Source: Mercenaria mercenaria
Taxonomy: Eukaryota > Mollusca > Bivalvia > Venerida > Veneridae
Assembly (NCBI RefSeq): GCF_021730395.1
Contig: NC_069362.1
Location: forward strand, 68,403,501 to 68,467,500
DNA: 64,000 nt
Direction of reading: 5' to 3'
Shown here: piece by piece, positions 1 through 10,306 of the stretch
Layout of the letters: each line of letters opens with the position of its first letter
Position numbering within the stretch: the first letter of the stretch is position 1
Made by a program: the position numbers and the translations under genes
The notes under the pieces: model-generated
The model's database searches: none
What the model was told of the DNA's origin: nothing
What the model saw: only the letters and a program-made list of their open reading frames with translations

Positions 1-1449
1 GAAATATGGTCTAATAATATTGATCATTCTCTAACATTACAGAGATAAAAATGATACTTTTTGTCCAAAAGCTCAGATAAAAATGCCAGGGCACACCTGT
101 TAAAAAGAGGCCAAATTTAAAAAAAAATATCAAATTTCACGCTTATTTTTGCACGAAAACGTCTTTCTACATCATTTACAACAGATTTGTGGCCATTTAC
201 ATTACCTGTGATGACTTCCGACGAAAGTCATGTTTTTAGCTTTATTATAGGTTAGAGACCACCAATTGTTTTCCCATAGACTTACATTGTAACATTTTTG
301 CGTGTACGGCCTTCCATACATCGAAACATGTATATCTAATTGCAAGTTTTTCAAGAACTATCTTAGTTCTACCAGGAAGGTCTAATACGTATCAGTTGTT
401 CCAGGTTCTACCAAAATATCGGAAAATAGCAAATTTTGTCAAAAGGTATAATAAAATACTGTAAATGCAGTAAAAAAAGTATCAATTTTAAAAAAAATCA
501 TCACTTCCTGGGTTTGTTTACATGACTGACCAATCAGAACGCACAGACGTTACCTTATTCCCAGGTATACACTTACTTCATTCCCAGTAAGTCCCCTGTA
601 CTTTTTTGAATTGGTGGTCTATGACCTATAGTGTATTATCATTTTTATGTAATGGCTTTATTACACTCCAGCGACGTCAAACATGTGATAAATGATAATC
701 AGCTAAAAAAAAAACAAGCACTATATCCTCTTATTTGTCACCTATTTGCGTGTAAAAACTAGGATTTGTTTTCGAATCAGAGCACATGTATCATGCTGAA
801 ACTGTACTGATGTCTAAATTCTCGAGCATGACCTACAGAAAGTTAAATTATCTTTGCCTTCCGGGAAAGAAAACATAACGTGAAACGCAATAATGTAAGC
901 TATGATTTGTTTTTGTGTCCTGTGTGTCTGTTTGCAATGGATTGGTAAGCAAAAAAAGAACATTTATGTAAGCGTTCTGGTAGCGATGTTCTTCCATTGA
1001 AGAGGATCACCAGTGCATGACAAGCAGCCCAGTGTCAGCAACGTCTAATTGTTACGATCCATTCAAAATGTATAGATTTAGTTAGATGCTGTTCAAAAAC
1101 ATTACTAACTCAATATTCTTTAAATAATACAGCTGATTATTCGCATTGCTGTGTAAATATTTGTAAAAGGAAATTATACGTTATATCGTCAAAAGACATA
1201 ACAACTAGTAGCTTGAATTATCAAACTTGGTTCATTGATTGGGATGATTTCCATATCATATTATCTGAAAACTGAGTCACAGAATTTAAACTTCGATCAG
1301 GATTTTGGTCCTTATAATAAATAGAATTTAATCAGTAAAATAAAAGCTATCGCGCCTACGGCTTCACCAAGATAGAACATAACGATAAATGAGATGAAGT
1401 GATATTAGCATGCAAAAAAACACTCCTGGATGTGTTTGAATACTTAAAT
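1..1449. other. Upstream intergenic region without a gene
   Basis: Apart from the element at 246-630 I see no coding signal. The stretch just before 1450 is AT-rich with stops in all frames and is presumably the promoter and 5' UTR region of the gene that follows, but no TATA box or initiator can be singled out. Confidence 0.4.
246..630. mobile_element. MITE-like element with 22 bp terminal inverted repeats
   Basis: The ends at 246-267 and 609-630 are inverted copies with about two mismatches; the inner part reads AGACCACCAATT on the left and AATTGGTGGTCT on the right. The interior (about 340 bp) has no open reading frame of note. This is the architecture of a non-autonomous DNA transposon. 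The superfamily is not assigned because I could not define a target duplication. Confidence 0.6.
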
Positions 1450-1794
1450 ATGCTTCTAAGCATTATTATTGTTCTTTTTAGAGCTTGCAGCTCAGTGGCT
1501 CAGAACCTAACTGGTTACTCTATAGAGATAACCGGATCGCAATACCCAGGAGACATGTTATTGAAGTGTGCACGAACGCTAACTCGGGAGGAATATGAAG
1601 GCGCAAGAATTTCCACTGTAGGCAGTTGCTCTGCCCTTTCTCGAGAATGGCTGGTGAACAGAACCACGATACCTAGTTTTACGTATGTGACGGCTACCGT
1701 GAAAGATTTATTGTTTCAACCTCCGGCAAGTAGTAATATTAATTTTTCATTAATCTATTCAGTTCCATTTTGTGCATTGGCTAAGTATTGCTAG
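1450..1794 (+). CDS. Secreted N-terminal exon of a galectin-like gene (hypothetical)
   Basis: The ATG at 1450 opens a reading frame starting MLLSIIIVLFRACSSVAQ, a convincing signal peptide (hydrophobic core, cleavage near SVA-Q). The mature part contains two cysteines (LLKCART and VGSCSAL) and two N-glycosylation sites (NLT, NRT). The frame is open to a stop at 1792-1794, but the true exon end is probably a splice donor before that; possible GT sites lie between about 1610 and 1770 and I cannot choose. I start at this ATG rather than further upstream because the signal peptide begins there. The domain is not recognised. Its last residues (NINFSLIYS) resemble the end of the candidate exon at 2322, which suggests a repeated small beta-rich module. 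Linkage to the galectin exons downstream is inferred from strand, order and lack of any gene between. Confidence 0.5.
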   Translation: MLLSIIIVLFRACSSVAQNLTGYSIEITGSQYPGDMLLKCARTLTREEYEGARISTVGSCSALSREWLVNRTTIPSFTYVTATVKDLLFQPPASSNINFSLIYSVPFCALAKYC

Positions 1795-2321
1795 ATTAGC
1801 TATCATCAATGACTGATATTGACAAGATCCGTATTCATTGAAATATTACTTCATGACATAGGATGGGTTTCTTTATCAAACAGAATTAATGTTAGTACAA
1901 AGCCGTAGAGAATTTCTTAATTATAAGCAGAACAATTTCCAGACACTATGTTTAAACTAGGGCTTATTCATTATGAAACAACTCAGAATGCGCCACAGTG
2001 GCACATCGGCTACAAATTTTCGCTAACTCGGTTATACAGTCATCTGCCATACTGTGAAATAAGCTTGATTTATAATTACGTAACTCTTATTCTTCTTTAG
2101 TCTTTAGATACATATCTAAAGAAAAGTATGATCCATTGTGGTATCTTCTATCTAGAATATATATAAATATGGTAAAATATAATATATCCTCTTTTTTCAT
2201 TTCTTGGGAGACATTCCAACAATTTAAAATCAGACTTATTCACAAACCTTTTACGTGATTGTGCCTATATTACGGAAGATACAGTACATAATCCCCTGTA
2301 ATGTAAACTTTTGCGTTTTAG

Positions 2322-2477
2322 GGCCAGCAATATGTTATTGGCATGTGGCAATATCACCATTCGAGAGCCAATATATTACTTTTTGACTTGCATAATGTAA
2401 CAGATGAAGTTAACGTTAACATTTCTGTCATGTACACAATAATAATTATACAACAGATTAAGCGATTTAGCGATAAT
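2322..2477 (+). CDS. Candidate internal exon of the galectin-like gene
   Basis: A pyrimidine-rich stretch ending in AG at 2320-2321 precedes an open frame GQQYVIGMWQYHHSR through VTDEVNVNISVMYT that runs to a stop at 2478. The ending VNVNISVMYT is similar in pattern to NINFSLIYSV at the end of the first exon, which argues for real coding sequence and possibly an exon duplication. No strong donor site is visible, and a palindromic transposable element begins at 2479, so the 3' limit is unknown and the exon may be dead or chance. Confidence 0.25.
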
Positions 2478-2478
2478 T

Positions 2479-2713
2479 GAGCCGTGCCATGGGAAAACCA
2501 ACATAGTGGGTGTGTGACCAGCATGGATCCAGACCAGCCTGCGCATCCGCGCAGTCTGGTCAGGCTCCATGCTGTTCACCTTTAAAGCCTATTGGAATTG
2601 GAGAAACTGTTAGCGAACAGCATGGATCCTGACCAGACTGCGCGGATGCGCAGGCTGGTCTGGATCCATGCTGGTCGCACACCCACTATGTTGGTTTTCC
2701 CATGGCGCGGCTC
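2479..2713. mobile_element. Palindromic (fold-back) MITE
   Basis: Two arms of about 98 bp (2479-2577 and 2617-2713) are near-perfect inverted copies separated by a loop of roughly 40 bp. Both ends carry GAGCC/GGCTC, and the arms share CCATGGGAAAACCAACATAG or its complement. It sits between exons of the gene starting at 1450, so if transcribed it would form a long RNA hairpin. Confidence 0.85.
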
Positions 2714-3029
2714 ATATGTTAACTGTCATTTGGTTGTGTAATTGTACACGGTGTTTAATAGGAAAATAAATTGTTCATGTTTGAATAGTTTGGAACGTAC
2801 CTGTTGTTACCCATATTTTAGGGAATACAAGTAAATTTGTATTACCTAAGAAGATAATTGCATTAATGGAGAGGAAGGGCGAAAAATACACTCGCATCTT
2901 CTGTTTTATTTAGTTTTTCTCCAAAAGCAGTTATAGAAATTTATATATAAAACATTTAATTAGTATCTTATAGATTTTGAACACAACTTTAATAATTTTG
3001 TTTCCTAACTTATTTCAAACCAGAAGCAT

Positions 3030-3210
3030 TTTCGTTTCATTTTTTCGTTAATTTATGATAGAACTTTCAGGAAAAATAGGTGTAGGAAAAAATGATGTTC
3101 TTAAAAGATATGTAAAGACGGCCTAAGTTGTCGTTTTTCTATATGTAACAAAGAAGGATTTGAATTACTGACCTTCAACCAAACTTTGCAGCAAATATAT
3201 TTAATTGAGA
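3030..3210. repeat. Dispersed repeat, uninterrupted copy
   Basis: This segment (TTTCATTTTTTCGTTAATTT ... GGATTTGAATTACTGACCTT) recurs as two halves at 53641-53724 and 57125-57210. The split copy is separated by 3.4 kb of inserted transposon, so this copy serves as an approximate empty-site reference. It lies in an intron of the galectin-like gene. Family and ends are unknown. Confidence 0.6.
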
Positions 3211-3692
3211 AATACAGATCACAAGATTTTGCGCAGTGTATATATACATAAATGAGGGGATTTTTCAGTACTAATATTAAAGCCTTACTTTGTCGTAAAT
3301 TTTAGAATAAAGAATGTTATTACGTGGAGATATGGACAGATGCAGATAAAAAGGAATAATAGTATCCGAATTGTTGATTTTGTTTAACTGGAGCTTCCAG
3401 GTATAAATAATATCAACCATTTGGTGAAAAATTTAGAATATCATTTCAGAAATTGCGTCAGTCTTCATTTCTGGAGAAAGGAGGAACATTAGCTATCTCT
3501 TATGAAAATACAAAAACAAAACTGTAGCAAGTAGCTTCTAAGAGAATACCGGAATAGTCAATTCCATATAGAAATATATTTTGCAATCCTGTTAGTAAAT
3601 GCAAGATTTATTGAAGTAACATGCGAAAAAGTAAGCCTTGTCCTTAGCGAAGAAGTTCATATTGAAGCAATTAGTGTCTCTTCTTTTTTAGA

Positions 3693-3951
3693 TTATGTCG
3701 TGGCCGAATGGTAACGGTCGCTGACTTTGAATCACCTGTCCCTCACTGCTGTTTCTCCCTTATGGTGTAGAATTCTTTCATGTGAGAAAGGCATCCAGCT
3801 TGCTTCCAAAAGCTCTCTGTGGTTCTACCCAGTACCCGATCATTCCATGCATTACGAGGTACCTGGGGTCTTCCACACACCATAAAAATCTGGAAAGTTA
3901 CTGCATGGCCTATAATTGTGTCGGGATGACATTAAACCCTATAAAAAAGAT
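3693..3951 (+). mobile_element. tRNA-derived SINE
   Basis: The 5' part carries an A-box-like TGGCCGAATGG near 3701 within a tRNA-like head. The body matches, with the opposite orientation, the SINE at 20057-20250 (shared: a block around CATCCAGCTTGCTTCC, the GGGGTCTTCC stretch and the end around GTCGGGATGACATTAAACCC). It ends in an A-rich tail near 3945. The B box is decayed. Intronic position in the galectin-like gene. Confidence 0.7.
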
Positions 3952-4499
3952 TATGCAGTAAAATAGAACATAAAGAAGAAAAGCCGTATATGCTGACTGA
4001 AAACGCTTTGTAGTTATTAATTTGATTTTAACTAGGGCTTTGTCTGAAATTTTCACTGGCCAAAACTAAGTGCTTTACAAGAGATATTTATGGGTTTTAA
4101 TAAAGTCAGGACGTACATAAGACGCAATAATGCTCATGTAAACAGTTAAAAAAAGAAAACAGTTAAAGGCTAGATCAGGCCGATTGTTCTTTAACGATCG
4201 AGTGTTGATAGGCGACCGGGTACAGTTATAAGAGTCTAATGGCTGTCTTGATGGTATCCTCACATGGATGAATTATATACCTGTGCGAGTTAGTTACGTT
4301 CTATGCTTCCACTGCACCATTTTATATATGTGTTTTTTCATTATTACTCTGGCAATAGAGCTACGGTTGCAAATTTATTGATTACAAAAGGTCACATGGT
4401 GTCTTATACAACAGAACTTAGTCACCGGAAATAACGACTTCGAGCCAAACTTGCCATCATGTTAACATTTTTGTAATTGATCAATTTAAACTGCTTCAG

Positions 4500-7015
4500 A
4501 TGCAGATGAATATGAGTGCAATCAAGATAGGAATTCCAGGGATATTAGGAACAGGAAGCTCTGTAGATACATATTTTTCTACTAGTATAATATCATTCAG
4601 GTAAGATGTATGATTTACAATGCAAAGAGTAATTATTTAGTATTAGTACAGGGTGGATGCTCCGGCATCCATTGTCCATCATCTGTCGTCTGTCGTCCGG
4701 CGTCCACAGTCTTCAGTTTCCTACCTGAAACTACCGGTCAGAATTATATCAAACTTGGTCTATTTCATTCTGGCAAGGTCCTTTCGAAAGACTGTTCGAA
4801 TTTTTAGAGGCCGTTAGAGCTAAAAATGGGGAAAACTTTAAAGACTTGATAAATCTCAGTCAGTCAATTTGATTTGAATTATCTCCTAAACGCTACGCAT
4901 AACTTAGTAAAATACATCAGATTGTTCATCGAACTTAGTTTATAGCATCATTGTAAGGCCTCTTTAGAAAGTTGTTCACTTGGGTGCATTCTACCCATTT
5001 TAGGGGCCGCTAGAGCTAAAATTAAGAATGCATTTAAATAACTTGTTTATGAATTGCTATGAATTGCTTGATGGATTCTTGGTGTGTTGCATCAATGTAA
5101 GGTCCTCTCTAAACTTGTTAAAATTGGAGCACTTACACCTGCAAGGGACCGCTAGCACTTAAAATAGAAAAGAATTTAAACTACTATTTATCATGAACCG
5201 CTTGATAAATCTTCAAACTTGGTCTGTATTGTTATTATAAGATCCTCTCTTCACTTTTTAAGTCTCTTTAGCGTCACTAGAGCAGAAAGTAGAAATATGT
5301 TTAAACAGCTTCTTCTCATGAGGCTCATCCTCATCAAACATGTCCTCCAATTGAGGTAATTGGTCCCTTCAAGCGGATACTAGCGCTTAAATTAAAATAC
5401 ATCATTAAATGACTTTTCTCTGACCTGCATTGCGGATCTTCATTAAACTAGGTCATTGGCACTCTTAGAAGGCGACCCTCTCAAAATTGTTGAATTTGGG
5501 CACTTTTATGTTTCATGTAATTATACTAAGCACATATATTCAAGGTCAAACAGTCAAGGTAGGTGAGCGGAGCAGGACCTCTATGACTCTCTTGTATATT
5601 CATAGTAGAACAGTTTAATAAAAAAATACACATATGCTTTGGATCTAGGTCACCGTCTATCTTTATTGATATCTAAATTTTCATTAAATTACGTCAGTGT
5701 TTAACTTCTGTTTCTTTATTTCATGATTCCTAGGCATCATGAACAAAAATACCTACACATTGCAGATTGAACCTGATCCTCGTGGTGAGCAAAGGAGATG
5801 TTGAAATGAGAACTGTAATAAAGTATGAACAACAGAAAATAAGATTAGATCACAGGATTGCAGGCCTCTGGCAGAGAGCCTTCGTTAAAGAAAATATTGT
5901 ACTATCTGCCAATACAGTTTATAAGCTTACATTAAAACCATTTGGAAAGGATGTAGAAGTTTGTATATTTTGCATGTTATAGAATTTTAACATTGTTACA
6001 ATTTAATGCTCGTTTCTTAACTGCATTTTAATTACTCCATTAATTTGCAAGACACTTATTTAATTTGTAGAAAAACTGAAGTACTTTCAGGAACTTATTT
6101 CTATTGTGTGCATACATATTTCTGAAACTCAATGTTGTGTAGATACCTTTCGATAGAGTTTAAATTGCAATTTTGCAATGTAGGAAATAAATTCTGCAAG
6201 AAATCCTTTACATGATCAAACAAATCTATAGCGGACATGGTTTAACTGGATATGTTCATGAGAGGTAACGATGCGTTATAGAAACTACAAAAGGTAAGGG
6301 TAGATTTCCCAGAAACACAGAGCAAGCCAAATACAACCAGAGAGACATGCATCGCAAAGTCGGTTGAAACAAAAAGAAACTGTAGTGGAAAGATATAGCA
6401 TACGGGTTGCTTCAAATATCCAGCAAGTACATTTTGATTAAGCTGAATACTATTACAGTAAATCTGACTCTATGATACAAAAGCACCGGTGCATGTGACA
6501 ACACTGTCCATATTCCAGTATTTTTATTGCACTGGTTCAAATCACAAAAAAACTGGTTAACGAACAGATGAATTTGCTGAATAATCAATTGTTACATAAA
6601 GTGTGGCCAGTATAATAAAGTTTCGGATTTCGAAAATAATTAAAGTATATGACTAAGATATCATTTACGAAGGAAAACGCCTTGCATTACTCATCAGTGG
6701 CACAGGGACAATATTTTGTAAATTTTCGTACAGATATGTGTAGTTAAAACCCTTATTTGATGCTAAATACATGTACATTTGATAATTATATGCCATTATA
6801 TACACTTTCAACAAATTAGACGGGTAATTATATATAGATGGACGTTATTTGACAGTCTCTTTAGTAATTATCTCCAGGTGTATATTGATGATGTACTGGT
6901 TGCAATCTACAACCGACCAGACAATCCTTTCACTACCGAAGATGCTGTCGAGTTCCTTGTTAACTCAGGAGTAGGCTCCGGATATCTTCACAGAATTACA
7001 ATACGTGTGTCCTAA
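4500..7015 (+). CDS. Galectin-like carbohydrate-recognition-type domain (three exons)
   Basis: Three exons join in frame: 4500-4600 (after AG at 4498-4499, donor GTAAGA), 5766-5958 (after TTGCAG, weak donor GTTTGT) and 6878-7015 (after CTCCAG, stop TAA 7013-7015). The joined product, about 142 residues, follows the galectin fold order: IGIPGILGTGSS, then SFRLNLILVVSKGDVEM (family pattern RFxINL...GDI), GLWQRAF (the usual W), LSANTVYKLTLKPFGKDVEV-YIDDVLVAIYNR (family FEIxI...VYVNG...F.HR) and a final beta strand LHRITIRVS. In the family the H-x-N-P-R and E-R residues bind beta-galactosides; here that position reads MRTVIKYEQ and the H, N, R are absent, so ordinary galactoside binding is unlikely. 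A putative signal-peptide exon upstream would make it secreted by the classical route, unusual for galectins. A tandem-repeat element fills the intron at 4651-5595. Confidence 0.6.
4651..5595. mobile_element. Helentron-like (HINE/pearl-type) tandem-repeat element, family C
   Basis: It begins with a hairpin GGATGCTCCGGCATCC (4655-4670), continues into a GTC/GTCCGGCGTCC-rich stretch, then holds about six diverged units of roughly 115-130 bp (each with versions of AAACTTGGTCT, AAGGTCCTCT and GGGGCCGCTAGAGCTAAAA), and ends with a decayed hairpin followed by TCTTGT at 5590-5595. Architecture parallels families A and B in this window. It lies 50 bp downstream of the splice donor at 4601. Confidence 0.6.
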
Positions 7016-7126
7016 AAAGCGGGAACTAGAACATTACAACCATATGACAGACCTGACTAATTCGAACATTTTGTGGACTCATGTACACTGAGTTGATATT
7101 ACAAAAATAGGAGATTCACAAATGTT

Positions 7127-7132
7127 AATAAA
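7127..7132 (+). promoter_or_regulatory. Polyadenylation signal of the galectin-like gene
   Basis: AATAAA lies 112 bp downstream of the stop codon and is followed by a T/GT-rich stretch (TTTTGTTGTTTG), the expected arrangement for a 3' end. Confidence 0.6.
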
Positions 7133-7389
7133 ACATTTTGTTGTTTGCCCCAATAATTCTTTTTACTTATCCTACACAGACTTTTATTAAAATCAGACTT
7201 CAGTTACAGGTAGGACATTAAAAAATGTATCAAAACTTATTCATTGATTCGCTGCCAACAACTATTCTATTACTGTACATAAAAAATCGAAAATCAACGT
7301 TCTGGCTGCTTTCATCGTATTTTTTTTTCAGTCATACATAAGTTGTTTCACGAATACTTATAAGTACTTTTTATTTTGTAGATTTAAGA

Positions 7390-7752
7390 AATAATAAGTT
7401 CCCAAACGTGGTTTATCGTAGAATAACCCGTGTTTTGAGTTAATTATTCTTATGCGTAAGAATATATCACGAACGCCGTAGGCCTAAGTGATATATTGTT
7501 TCGCATAAGGACGAAAAACTCGGGTTATTCTACGATAAATCACACTTGGGAACTTGTTATTTCGATTCTAACACGACACACTATATATAGCTAGTATCAA
7601 CAGTGTTAGAAAAAAATGGTAACTACTTTTTACGACCCTGCTACGCACCTGGATCGGATGACGTCATTGCACGCGAGTGGTTTATTGCAGAATAACCCGA
7701 GATAGATTTTGCTCTACATATTTGTAGATTATTTGCTGGTCGTGTTAGAATA
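7390..7752. mobile_element. Compound palindromic MITE
   Basis: The left half (7390-7562) is a palindrome: AATAATAAGTTCCCAAACGT on the left is mirrored by a near-complement ending at 7562, with arms of about 75 bp. The right half is bounded by ATTCTAACACGAC (about 7565) and its exact complement GTCGTGTTAGAAT (7740-7752). The motif TAGAATAACCCG / CAGAATAACCCG occurs in both halves, so the two are related pieces of one family. Confidence 0.7.
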
Positions 7753-9487
7753 TATTGTTTACTTAAGTCTGTTTCGTACATGGGCGACCTCAAAACCAAA
7801 ACTAATCATACCGTATGCTTCTTGTATAATCTGAGATGTTATATCTGAAAGAATATGGTGGTTAAATGTCGTTAGATTAAGTAAGTACTGTTGTAATAAT
7901 TGTACAAACTTCTTGAAAGTTTCAGTGGCAATTCTTGTTTTGATGGTTCACGGCTAGTTTACCTAATGTGGATGACATGGAAATAAACAGATTTTTCTTA
8001 ATATGACATTATTATCAGTTCTTTTAAGGGGCACTGAAAGGTGGAGTCTAGCTCTACAGTGCGTGAATAATGGATATATTTCCAGCTGCTCATCCAGCAG
8101 TTAATGGGATTTAACTACGTTCAGTATAAGTGTGAATGCAGAAGACGGTTACTAGGAAGACTGCATTCTACTTGAAGAGGACTTTAAACTGGATGATGCA
8201 ATGCAACGTCTTCAGATGTCAACTCTAACGGTTCCTACCTTAGTAACAATGCCTAAATATATTTAATTATTCTCTCGATAACAAAACCCTTGAGAGTGTG
8301 ACTTCGTTCAAATAGGTTTCCTGCTGTATTCTCCTTTCGTGTATGTTTATGTATTTTTTGAACTTCTGTTTACTTTTAACTGCATCCAAGATTGGTGTAT
8401 TCAGGTATTCAGTCGATGTACACGTGTAGACATTTACACGCACCCCATTTCTTCTGTGGCTACCAAGCCTATAAAATACCCTTGTAAGAACCAAAGTGTA
8501 AATTGTATCTCAGGTTTGGAGCCCAAACGCACAAAACGAAATACACATGTCAGAAATTGCGCAGAAAAAAAGTGGTAAGCCGATGTTGTAAAATAGAGAA
8601 AAGTGGAAACTTCACAGGTCGCTCAACACAACAAAAATGAAAATGTTGCAGGCTCGGTTTGATTGAGCATTGGAGTTATCAGAGTCACGTAGGGAATATG
8701 TGGGAATATCTTACTTGGCAAATTCTTTAGCAACGTAGTGATAACAACGGTTCACCACGGTTTTGTCTTAATTTACATGGACAAATAACTGTCTCCTGTT
8801 GAATCTTTACGCACCTGATAGGTCCGCCTAAATCTACCCTTTTCAGCAGTAACATCACTTGCCAATACTGATTTTTTTAAGTTCTCTTTTAAAGGATCTC
8901 TGTATAGTAGCCGTTTGTTTGGATTTGTCCAGTATGGCTGCTTTTAACAAATAAATCAGTGGAACATTACGAAAGTTCTCAAGGACATTCCAATTGTATT
9001 TTCGAGAAGTATAATCGCCAAATTTCATGGCTGTGCGAAATGTACTTAACATCTCCTAAACTCATAGAAATTGTTCAGCTTAATTCATGCCAGATGTTGC
9101 AAAATTTCGTTTTTATTTTAAGTAAAATCTAAATGTTTCGATTTAATTGATATAAATATATTTGGAAATAATGTCTAAGATAAATATGCATTAACTGTGA
9201 TATGTTCAATGCAGCTAAAGACTCCAAAGGACACAAAACGGAGAGTGTGAACTTAGTTGCTATCCAAACCGTTACATGTACTAAATCCAAACCGTTAACT
9301 GCTTCTCAATCACCTGTATCCAACCGTTACACACTTGACACATGTGGCTGAGTTCAGAGGGTATTATTTCACAAAAGTACTCAACTTTAATACTAGAGAA
9401 CGTCAACATATATATATATATGATGCGAAAATGTTCCTTCTTAATTTTTTCCTGATGACAAAATTGCAAGAAGTTTGATAATATTAT
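7753..9487. other. Non-coding stretch
   Basis: Other than the repeat fragment near 8600 I see nothing. Short open frames here lack start context, codon bias or recognisable motifs. Confidence 0.4.
8597..8675 (-). repeat. Hairpin-core dispersed repeat, partial copy
   Basis: Read on the minus strand this carries the hairpin core CTCAATCAAACCGAG followed by CTGCAACATTTTC and GTTTCCACTT. It is a truncated member of the family best seen at 47030-47163 and 26408-26545. Confidence 0.65.
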
Positions 9488-9491
9488 TTAA

Positions 9492-10302
9492 GCTTTCGAT
9501 GGAGGCCTTGAGAAACAAAAATCAAACAACACTAAATCATAGAAAGAAAAAGTTGTTTGACATGAAAATTGAACAGCATGTAAAACATGTATATTACTTT
9601 ACGAAACAAGTGTCAGTATACTGATATAAACATTGAATTCCGGAAAAGGGCTGCCTAAAGGGGCTCCACTTCCGGACAGTTAAACGCCTTTTAAAACTCA
9701 CCATTTTCAAAGAACTGTTACACATGTTTGTTTTGATGCATTTGCAATAGCGTGCGAGTGGTGAAATTTCACGTTACAAGGTGGAACATAGTTTTCAGCA
9801 ATTGTTTATCTTTTTTTTCTTTACAAATGGCATTAATTTTCAAAAGGAGACAATTTTTTCTCAAAGATTACTTAAAATAATCGGAAAAAGTTGTTTCCCT
9901 TTGAAAATGAATGCCATTTGTACTTAAAATAATCGGGAACAGTTGTCTCCCTTTGAAAATGAATGCAATTTGTAAAGAAATAAAGATAAACAATTGCTGA
10001 AAACTGTGTCCACCTTGTTATGCGAAATTTCACCACTCGCACGCTATTGCAAATGCATCAAAACGAACATGTGTAACTGTTCTTTGAAAATGGTGAGTTT
10101 TTAAAGGCGTTTAACTGTCCGGAAGTGGAGCCCCTTTAGGCAGCCCTTTTCCGGAATTCAATGTTTATATCAGTATACTGACACTTGTTTTGTAAAGTAA
10201 TATACATGTTTTACATGTTGTTCAATTTTCATGTCAAACAACTCTTTCTTTCTATGATTTGGTGTTGTTTGATTTTTGTTTCTCAAGGCCTCCATCGAAA
10301 CC
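9492..10302. mobile_element. Giant fold-back element (811 bp) flanked by TTAA
   Basis: The whole element is one inverted repeat: left arm 9492 to about 9870 and right arm about 9925 to 10302, matching at roughly 95 percent by eye, around a centre of about 55 bp that itself contains repeated TTTGAAAATGAATGC blocks. Ends read GCTTTCGATGGAGGCC and GGCCTCCATCGAAACC, directly bordered by TTAA at 9488-9491 and 10303-10306. TTAA duplication is typical of piggyBac-like (and Kolobok) transposition. No coding sequence. If transcribed it would give an almost fully double-stranded hairpin of about 375 bp. Confidence 0.85.
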
Positions 10303-10306
10303 TTAA

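Noticed and set aside
2376-2579. 67-codon minus-strand open frame
   Set aside because: Falls mostly within one arm of the palindromic MITE; the hydrophilic sequence is an accident of the repeat.
5735-5830. Apparent frameshift in the second galectin exon (NKNTYTLQIEPDPRGEQ in one frame, GDVEMRTV in another)
   Set aside because: Using the acceptor TTGCAG ending at 5765 the exon joins 4600 in frame without any shift, giving RLNLILVVSKGDVEM.
7127-9480. Possible extra gene between the galectin-like gene and the fold-back element
   Set aside because: The short frames here have no codon pattern, splice context or domain similarity.
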